A stretch of 64,000 nt of DNA, taken from positions 3,429,549-3,493,548 of the forward strand of contig JAXHLS010000002.1 of the NCBI GenBank assembly GCA_034522055.1. Direction: 5' to 3'. Position numbers and translations under genes: made by a program. Below, piece after piece: positions 32,578 through 40,100 of the stretch. This DNA is from Gammaproteobacteria bacterium. GTDB lineage: Bacteria > Pseudomonadota > Gammaproteobacteria > JAABTG01. Every line of letters starts with the position of its first letter. Positions within the stretch are counted from its first letter, which is position 1. The notes beneath the pieces were generated by a model, which had not been told where the DNA came from, searched no databases, and saw only the letters and a program-made list of their open reading frames with translations.

Positions 32578-33413
32578 GCCGCGGGTTCCGATTTTCTCCT
32601 GGTGGCCAGGCGACGCTGCTGTGGCTCGATGAGCTTCTGGAAGACGCCTACGGGGCCCCCGAAGCGCTGCTTGGAAATCACGCCGATCCACTCGACGAAG
32701 CGGTCTATATTATCCTCAGCTTCCAAACGGATCTGGCACGCTTTCAAGAGACGTGGCGGGAACTTCGCGCTGCGTTCCCGAGCTGGGAGAATGTGGAGCG
32801 CGCAAGCAGGGCTGATGTTGCCCGCGCCCTGCGGGCCGGTGGCCTCCACCAACAGAAAGCACGTACGATCAAAGCTCTGCTACAAGCAGTGCGGCACCAG
32901 TTTGGGGAGCTTTCGCTCACCCAGTTGGCCGGCATGAGCAATGAGAGCGCGGAACGCATTCTCACTCGGCTTACCGGTCTATCCTGGAAGGGGGCTCGCT
33001 GCGTCCTGATGTATAGCCTGGACCGCCCGGTGTTTCCCGTGGATGGGAACACCTTCAGAATCTTGCAGCGCGCTGGCGTCATCCCGCAGACTGCAGTCTA
33101 TCGACACAGGTCATTGCACGACAGGCTGCAGCACGCCGTCCCGGAAGGCCGCCGGAGGCCCTTCCACGTCAACCTGGTCGTCCACGGCCAGCGCTCGTGC
33201 CTCCCGATCGCTCCCCAGTGCGATAGTTGCCCTGCGGCGGCAGTCTGCAAGAAGCGCGGGGTACGCTCGGGAAGTCACGAGCAGACCGGTCTGCTGCGAG
33301 ATTGGGCCAATGGCGAGGAGGGGAAGCAGGAGCAGGTGCGAGCTGAGGTGACTGGACGGAATAGGTCCGAACCACCACGGTTCGAGGGCCAATACGCTGC
33401 TGCAATGGGGTGA
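32574..33413 (+). CDS. Endonuclease III-like [4Fe-4S] DNA glycosylase in the Druantia operon
   Basis: 279 residues; the start overlaps the methylase stop (ATGA). Helix-hairpin-helix/GPD features are intact: LTGLSWKGARCVL with the lyase Lys near 137, and PVDGNTFRIL with the catalytic Asp near 155. The iron-sulfur loop follows the exact C-x6-C-x2-C-x5-C pattern in residues ~208-225. Such enzymes excise damaged or mismatched bases. Next to a C5 methylase the obvious role is repair of T:G mismatches from deaminated 5-methylcytosine, as Vsr and Mig proteins do. The alternative is a direct nuclease role in defence. This gene is not part of the standard Druantia II set. The ~55-residue C-terminal tail is polar. 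Confidence 0.85.
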   Translation: MSRGFRFSPGGQATLLWLDELLEDAYGAPEALLGNHADPLDEAVYIILSFQTDLARFQETWRELRAAFPSWENVERASRADVARALRAGGLHQQKARTIKALLQAVRHQFGELSLTQLAGMSNESAERILTRLTGLSWKGARCVLMYSLDRPVFPVDGNTFRILQRAGVIPQTAVYRHRSLHDRLQHAVPEGRRRPFHVNLVVHGQRSCLPIAPQCDSCPAAAVCKKRGVRSGSHEQTGLLRDWANGEEGKQEQVRAEVTGRNRSEPPRFEGQYAAAMG

Positions 33414-36241
33414 AACGCATGCGGGATCTTCTGCGTGCGATCCTCTCCGTTCTTCGTGCGTTGTTGGATTCCAAGCGCGAGCGACCGCCGGAATCGGACC
33501 GAGGGGGAGAGCAACGAGATGCCGCTGGGGACGGTGGTGCCGATTCCTCCGCCAGCGGCGAGACGGGACCGAAGCAGAACACACCTTCAGAGCAGTCAAG
33601 CAACGACGAAGAAGCGGAGAAGGCGGAGGAATCCGGCGCCGATCAGAGCCACAAGGGCGCCCCTCTACTCCAGCAAGGCGAGGAAAGCGATGCGTCATCT
33701 CTCGATGCTGGTGAAGTTGGCCGGCAGGATGACACCGGTGCGGGATCCGATGCCCCGCAGCCTTCGGATGCAGAACAACCACTCGATGGCGCTCCCCGCG
33801 GCGACAAGACTGGCCGTGAAGGGATCCATGCAAATCCCCAAACAGGCTCTCGCGTCCTGGACCCAAGAGGCAACGGCGAGGAAACCTCTGAGCGCCAAGA
33901 GCATCCCCCTGAGTTGGTGCCTCAGGAGGATCCAACGGGAGCAGGGGGGAGGCCACAGGCTGCCGCAGTTTCCGGCAATTCTGAGGCCGAAGGCCATCCG
34001 CCCTCCGGCAAGGTGGCATCGACGGGCACGCAGAGATTTGCCGGCGGTGCAATCGAGACGCACGGAGAGAGCCAGAAGCCGCGGCCTCACACGGAGGAAC
34101 GGCTGAGCGCTGCGGGCAATGACGTGAGGCCGTGTCCAAGATGCGGCGTCACCTGCTTGTCTCACGAGGTCGAGGAGGTATTCGGTTACCGGACGATGAA
34201 GTGGACGGCCGCCGGAAGCGAGTCCGTGGCCGTTCACCGTCAGAGCTATTGCAGGGCGTGCCGTGCGGAGCACGCAGCTGAAATGCGGAACCGGAAGGAG
34301 CCAAGCGAAGGCCCTCAAGAATCGGATGCTTCATCGGCCGGCGCCGGTGCCGAGTTCGAGGACCTCGGCCCGAACAAAGAATCCGACTCCCATCTTCAGT
34401 CGCGAGATGGCGTCGCAAGTGAACGACAAAAGGAAGGACAGGCTGCGGATTTGAGCCGCTCTTCACCTGCCGTACCACATGGTGAGGCCGCTGGCCGAGT
34501 TGATGCGGGGCATCCGGGAGCTGCAGCTGCCCCAGACCTCGGCGACGGGACCGGTGCAGTGGGGCAGGAGGTGGGCGCGGACAGCGATGAATTTTCCCTC
34601 TCGCCCCGTGCCGCCCCCCCGGATTCCCCCGACCGGAGCGACCAAAAGGTTTCCGGAGCGCGGCAGGCTTCTAACAACGCTTCGAGCGAGAACCGACACG
34701 ATGGCGGCGAGACAGGAGAAACGGAGGAAGAATCTGCTGGTGCTGTGAACTTCGCAGGAGCCGGTGACGCCCAGGAGAGCTCTATGAGCGTAGGGGCACA
34801 TGAAGAGAACTCCCCGAGTGTGCCGCCCGTTCGCACCCCGGGTAGGCGGAAACGTTCCCCCCGGTACCGCGCGCCTGGAGGAGGACGGCCGCCCGCCCGG
34901 CCATCGCCTTTGCGCCGTTCGGAACCGAATGCCGGTCGAGACACTACGCTTCGGAGTCGTGCGGCCACGATCGAGGTACGCGTGCTTTTTCAACGCGGCG
35001 GATACTGCTCGGTGACCCTGCTTCCGAAGCGACCGCCTGACTTGCCTGAGGAGCTGCTCGTTGAAGGCGGCGCCGGGAATGTAGCGCTGCTCGCCCTTGA
35101 GGACGACTGGTATCAAGACATTGCCCTGGACAACCTCGGCGACGTTCTTCGCGAGGGCCTGGTGCTAGCGGATCCGGGCACCGCCCAGGAATGGGTGTTG
35201 TCAGGCCGTGAAATATTTGTCCTTGCCTCTGGCGCCACCCATCGAGGCTTCGTGTCGTGCGCTCGACTCGGGCTGGGGCGCGACCATGTCGTGCTCTGTG
35301 CTACGCGCCGATTGCCGGAGGTCGAGGAGGCATTACGCGAAGCAGGATGCGCCAGCTGGACACGACTCGCAGAAGACGATGGCGTGCCCAGAGGTTGGAC
35401 AGTAATTCGTGGCGTCGCCCCGGCCAAGGCTGTTTCACTACGGGGCGATGAGGACATCCTCAACATTTTGCGGCCGCTGCCAGATGTCGAGATCGCGCTC
35501 GAAGGCGGGATTCGTCTTGCATACAACTCGTGGTTGCACGGTTACCCGCCGTCGATCCGCGTCTACGGCGACCCCGAACATACGGAAGTAGTTTTGATCG
35601 ACGGCCAGGAAGCCGTCCGATCTGAGAACCAGGGCTATACCTCGGCCGGGTGGGCCAAGCTGGGCGAGCACCAGGTGTGGTGCAGCAACACATCAGCGTC
35701 GTACTCGATCGTTGCGAGCGACACCGACTGGAGGTTCTGGCCCGCCTATTCGTTCGCTCCTGGTGGCAATCCAGCGGGGGAGTTTTCGTTCTGCGGTCCG
35801 CTCGTGCGTCCTGTGAATCGCGCGAGGAATCCCGACAGCGAGGCGGGAGACGTCCAGCCAATTCAGGCTCCACCGAGCAATCCGGTTCTTATTGGAGCCA
35901 GACCTGGCGAGGTGTTCATCGCAGATCGTCGGCGCGATGTAAGAGGCGCTCGCTGCCTTTGTCTTCCGCCATTCGCCCCGGTCTGGGCGCTTCCGGCGCA
36001 ACCTCTCCATTGCGACAAGCAGGTCAGTCGGGTCCTCTTGATAGGGAACGCCACGGGCGTGCGGGAGCTAAGCGGACACCGCCGCAGCATGCGGCGAGGA
36101 GGCGACATCGAGCGCTGGTTCCGTCTGATCCTTGATGCAAGTAGGAAGGGGCTCGCGGTCCAGCCGCGGGACGCGAGCACGGATCAGCTTTGGCAGAGTT
36201 ACAAGACGGCTGCACGCAATCTCAGAAGGAGGTTGCGATGA
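33410..36241 (+). CDS. druF: DruF-like large protein with acidic low-complexity N-terminal half
   Basis: 943 residues; GTG at 33410 overlaps the previous stop, and ATG at 33419 is the other option. Residues ~25-480 are low-complexity, rich in Glu, Asp, Gly, Ser and Pro, and probably disordered. A zinc-finger-like island at ~240-290 interrupts it (PCPRCGVTC ... YCRACRAEH, two CxxC pairs). The C-terminal ~430 residues look globular (VRVLFQRGGYCSVTLLPKRP, LSGREIFVLASG). Its position between methylase and helicase genes, with DruG after it, supports DruF. I find no enzymatic motif. The disordered half is unusually long and may be a linker or interaction surface. Confidence 0.7.
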   Translation: MKRMRDLLRAILSVLRALLDSKRERPPESDRGGEQRDAAGDGGADSSASGETGPKQNTPSEQSSNDEEAEKAEESGADQSHKGAPLLQQGEESDASSLDAGEVGRQDDTGAGSDAPQPSDAEQPLDGAPRGDKTGREGIHANPQTGSRVLDPRGNGEETSERQEHPPELVPQEDPTGAGGRPQAAAVSGNSEAEGHPPSGKVASTGTQRFAGGAIETHGESQKPRPHTEERLSAAGNDVRPCPRCGVTCLSHEVEEVFGYRTMKWTAAGSESVAVHRQSYCRACRAEHAAEMRNRKEPSEGPQESDASSAGAGAEFEDLGPNKESDSHLQSRDGVASERQKEGQAADLSRSSPAVPHGEAAGRVDAGHPGAAAAPDLGDGTGAVGQEVGADSDEFSLSPRAAPPDSPDRSDQKVSGARQASNNASSENRHDGGETGETEEESAGAVNFAGAGDAQESSMSVGAHEENSPSVPPVRTPGRRKRSPRYRAPGGGRPPARPSPLRRSEPNAGRDTTLRSRAATIEVRVLFQRGGYCSVTLLPKRPPDLPEELLVEGGAGNVALLALEDDWYQDIALDNLGDVLREGLVLADPGTAQEWVLSGREIFVLASGATHRGFVSCARLGLGRDHVVLCATRRLPEVEEALREAGCASWTRLAEDDGVPRGWTVIRGVAPAKAVSLRGDEDILNILRPLPDVEIALEGGIRLAYNSWLHGYPPSIRVYGDPEHTEVVLIDGQEAVRSENQGYTSAGWAKLGEHQVWCSNTSASYSIVASDTDWRFWPAYSFAPGGNPAGEFSFCGPLVRPVNRARNPDSEAGDVQPIQAPPSNPVLIGARPGEVFIADRRRDVRGARCLCLPPFAPVWALPAQPLHCDKQVSRVLLIGNATGVRELSGHRRSMRRGGDIERWFRLILDASRKGLAVQPRDASTDQLWQSYKTAARNLRRRLR

Positions 36242-37182
36242 GCCTCAATCACCTCTTGCTCTGGCTTTCTGCGAAAGGAGAAGGCTCCTGGGCGCAGTTC
36301 CGGACTGCCGTCGAAGTCCTCCACGTGGATGCGGAGGACGGATCACAGGAGGACGACGACGAAGGCGAGCGCCAAGCGGTAGTGACTTCAGATCTGCCTG
36401 TCTACCAGCGCGCGCGCTTTGCTCTACAGCGTCTCGCTCACGTCGAGTTCTTCGCCAGCGAGGCAGATCAAGGCTGGCGAGTCGTACCGCCAGCGATTTC
36501 AGTGCGCCCGAGTTGCCACAGCGAAGGAGTCCTTTCTGGGGCCCGCACGCCAAAGCTCCTTCGGGCACTCGGAAGCACGCAGGGCATTGATGTGATCACT
36601 GAGACCGGGCCGGGCGTCCCGGATCGGATTCTTGTGCGCAGCGATTCCAGCCACGTGATGCTCTCGGCCGCCCGGCAACTCGGGCTCCTCGTCCAGCCAG
36701 ACGCACCGGCGGCCATACTTTCGGCGCTACCGACGGTTCAAGATCGAACGTCGTGGTTCCCAGCATCCATCCCCGAAACGCCGGGGTGGAGAGTGCACCG
36801 ATTCTCGCCCTCGAGCCTCGGCTGGAACGAGACGACCGGAACAGAAGCGATGGCGGCCAGCACCGGCTTGTTTCGGTTCGTGATGAAGCACCAGCGCTTC
36901 TACTACCTGCGCTGGAGAGGACGGACCTACAGCGTACCCGTCCAGGTGGGAAAGTACGCCGTCATGCGGCGCCGGCGCGGAGTCTTGGCCTATGACGGCG
37001 AGGTGCAGTGCGTCTCCATGCCAGCCGCCTGCAGGCCTCCCCTTCTTATCGAACGAGCCCTTGTGCTCTGCTCTGGTTTCCTGCCTCGTTTCGATCCATC
37101 GTCGGGGCGCCTTGTATACGCCGCCGTTCCTCCAGACATCGCGCGTCTCTCCGCGCAGCTACTCCACCAGGAGATGCGATGA
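36238..37182 (+). CDS. druG: DruG-like protein of the Druantia operon
   Basis: 314 residues from the ATG at 36238, which overlaps the druF stop (ATGA). The first part contains LNHLLLWLSAKGEGSWAQFR, then an acidic stretch, then a helix-turn-helix-like YQRARFALQRLAHVEFFA. The rest is mixed with conserved-looking HRFSPSSLGW and QRFYYLRWRGRTYSVP. No catalytic motif is visible. Winged-helix-like features and the fixed position before the helicase gene fit DruG, whose molecular function is not established. It ends in an overlap with the DruE start. Confidence 0.7.
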   Translation: MSLNHLLLWLSAKGEGSWAQFRTAVEVLHVDAEDGSQEDDDEGERQAVVTSDLPVYQRARFALQRLAHVEFFASEADQGWRVVPPAISVRPSCHSEGVLSGARTPKLLRALGSTQGIDVITETGPGVPDRILVRSDSSHVMLSAARQLGLLVQPDAPAAILSALPTVQDRTSWFPASIPETPGWRVHRFSPSSLGWNETTGTEAMAASTGLFRFVMKHQRFYYLRWRGRTYSVPVQVGKYAVMRRRRGVLAYDGEVQCVSMPAACRPPLLIERALVLCSGFLPRFDPSSGRLVYAAVPPDIARLSAQLLHQEMR

Positions 37183-40100
37183 GCAACCCAATCCGATTCT
37201 TTGAGAACCTGCGGGATATGTACCTGAGGTACCTCGATAGCCCCTTTGAGATCCGATACGGCGACCTGACGGCGGAGCGCAGTCAGCTCCTCGACCAGGA
37301 CGGCAGGATCTACCGCCACCCCTTGCTCGAGCCCGTGCCGGCCTACCGGTCGTCAAACCAGTCCTTCGGGCAAGCCGCGCAGTCCTTGCTTGGCGGGCGC
37401 TGGCAGGAGAACGAGGTCACCGGCGCGGCGGACTTCATCTCGCAGGGCCTTTTTTCGTCCAATCTCGCGCTGCACCAGCATCAGCGCGACGTTTTCGAAG
37501 AGGTCGTTGTCAACGGCAACGACACGGTCGTTACGACCGGGACGGGTTCCGGGAAGACCGAGTGCTTCTTGCTCCCTGTCGTCGCGTCAATCGTTCGCGA
37601 GTCTGCGTCCTGGACCGCTCCAGGCCAGCCACCGGCACAGTGGGATTGGTGGAACCACTTTACGATGCAAGGAACTCGGCGTCGCTGGGCGCCGCGCGTG
37701 TCACAGCGAGAGCACGAGACTCGGCCTGCCGCCATCCGCGCACTCATCCTGTATCCGCTAAACGCGCTGGTCGAGGATCAGCTCGCCCGGCTACGTGAAG
37801 CGCTCGACGGCACCGGAGCCCGAGCATGGCTGCAGGCGAACCGGGGCGGTAATCGACTCTACTTTGGCCGCTACACGGGCCGAACGCCAGTTTCGGGCGA
37901 GCGAACATCGTCCAATACCGGCCGCCTTCGTGACGAGCTTCGGAGCATCCACCAAGACGCCCAAGCTGTGGCGGGCAGTCCCGCCGAGCGCTTCTTCCAG
38001 AGCATGGACGGCGCGGAGATGTGGTCACGGTGGGACATGCAGGACAGTCCGCCCGATATCCTCATCACAAACTACTCGATGCTGAACATCATGCTCATGC
38101 GAGCGATCGAGTCGACGATCTTTGATCAGACGCGCGCGTGGCTCGAAGAATCGTCCGATCGCGTTTTCCACCTCGTTGTGGACGAGCTCCACACATACCG
38201 GGGAACGCCGGGGACTGAGGTTGCGTATCTTCTTCGCGCTCTACTCGATCGCTTGGGCCTCGCGCCAAACTCGGATCAACTCAGGATTATCTCGTCGAGC
38301 GCTTCTCTCGAGAGTGGAACAACTGGCCTGCAGTACTTGGAGCAGTTCTTCGGCCGCGACCGCAACCGATTCCGCGTCATCGGGGGCTCGTCTTACATCG
38401 TTCCACCCAATGCTGCGGCGCCAGAGAGCCTCTCGCTCCACGCTGCTGCTCTTGAAACCTTCGGGCAGGCGATTGCCGGATCCGGTTCTGGAGGACTACC
38501 GCAGGCTAGCACCGCTCTTCTGGGAGCCATTGGAGCATCCACTCCTCCACCTGGCGCATCCGTGGAAGAGAATCTCAATGCCGCGCTCGAGCACATTCAG
38601 GCTGCCGATGCTTTGCGCTTGGGCTCCACGATCAACCAACAGATCGTGCCCATGTCACCGCAGGATCTCGCCCCAGTTCTGTTTCCTGGCGCTCCACCGC
38701 AGCAGGCATTCAACGCTGTCGATGGCTTACTCACGGCTCTCTCCCACGCTAGAAACCCTTCAGGCCTTGCGCCTCTGCCCATGCGCGTCCACTTAATGCT
38801 CCGAAACCTGCAGGGGCTATGGGTATGTACTTCGCCGGCATGCAGTCAGGTGCCTGCTCGAGCAGCCCAATGTCCCACGGGATCGCTGCACTACGTGCCG
38901 ACGCTTACTTGCCAGTGCGGATCGCGCGTCCTGGAACTCCTGTACTGCGAACCTTGCGGGGAGGTCTACTTCGGGGGCTACCGGCGCGAGACCGATAATC
39001 CGAACGAATGGTACCTGAGCCCTGATCGGCCCAACCTTGAGGCCGCACCGGATCTGTCGTCGTTTGACCGTGACTACGAACAGTATGCCGTCTTCTGGCC
39101 TGCGGCTCCGGGGCAGACACCTTCATCCGCGCAGTGGACCCAAGATGGAATCGGCCGGCGCTGGCGCCAGGCAAGCTTTGATCCCGCAGATGGGCGGGTT
39201 GGCCTCGGGCTGCAGCCGGGCCAAGTGCATGGCTATCTGTACTTTGTGCCGTCGGTGCATGGAGCAAACCCACCGGACGCTCCTGCAGGTCGCGAGGCTT
39301 TCCCGTCGATTTGCCCGAGGTGTGACGCCGATTGGCGCCGCCGAGACGTCATCAAGTCGCCAATCCGAACACAGCGAACCGGTTTTCAGAAGATCGCGCA
39401 GGTTCTCTCTGACACCTTGCTTCGCGACCTCGCCGAACCTCCCTTGTCGAGCAATCGAAAGCTCGTGGTGTTCTCCGACAGCCGGCAGGATGCGGCGAAG
39501 CTGTCTGCGGGCATGCGCTTCTCCCACTACAGGGATGCGCTCCGCCAAGTCTTGGTTACCTCGCTCCGCCAACAGGGGACGGGGCCACAGGCATTCGCTT
39601 CGCAATGCCAGGGCCAGCAACTTTCTCCACAAGATCAGGCCGCGGCAGTGGCGTTCTCGAAAGCTCATTCTACGGATGCGACGACCCTCGCGATGGGGTT
39701 GAATCAGTACACTGCTTCTCTCCCGTGTGCTGCCTATCACGGAATGTCGAATCAGCAGGCAGCGCAGCAGATCATTCAGCGCGCGACCTCGGGCCCGTTT
39801 CGATTCACACAGGTCGCAACCGAGGTCGCAGAGTGCATGCTCGCCCAGGGCATGAACCCGGCCGGCTACACGCAAGAGGTACTGTGGACGAACCCGCAGG
39901 ATCGCGAGGGAAGCTGGCGAGATCTGCATGCATGGCCAAATGACGCTCGACCGTCAGCGAAGCCGCAAGGGCAGCTCACGCAACCCCAACAGGCGCACTT
40001 GCAGAGGCTCCAGGACCGCTCTCTCGTAGAGCTGATGGACATCGTCTTCGCGTCCGGGCGGCGCAGCCTAGAGTCGCTGCTGTTGGCCATTCCGACTGTC

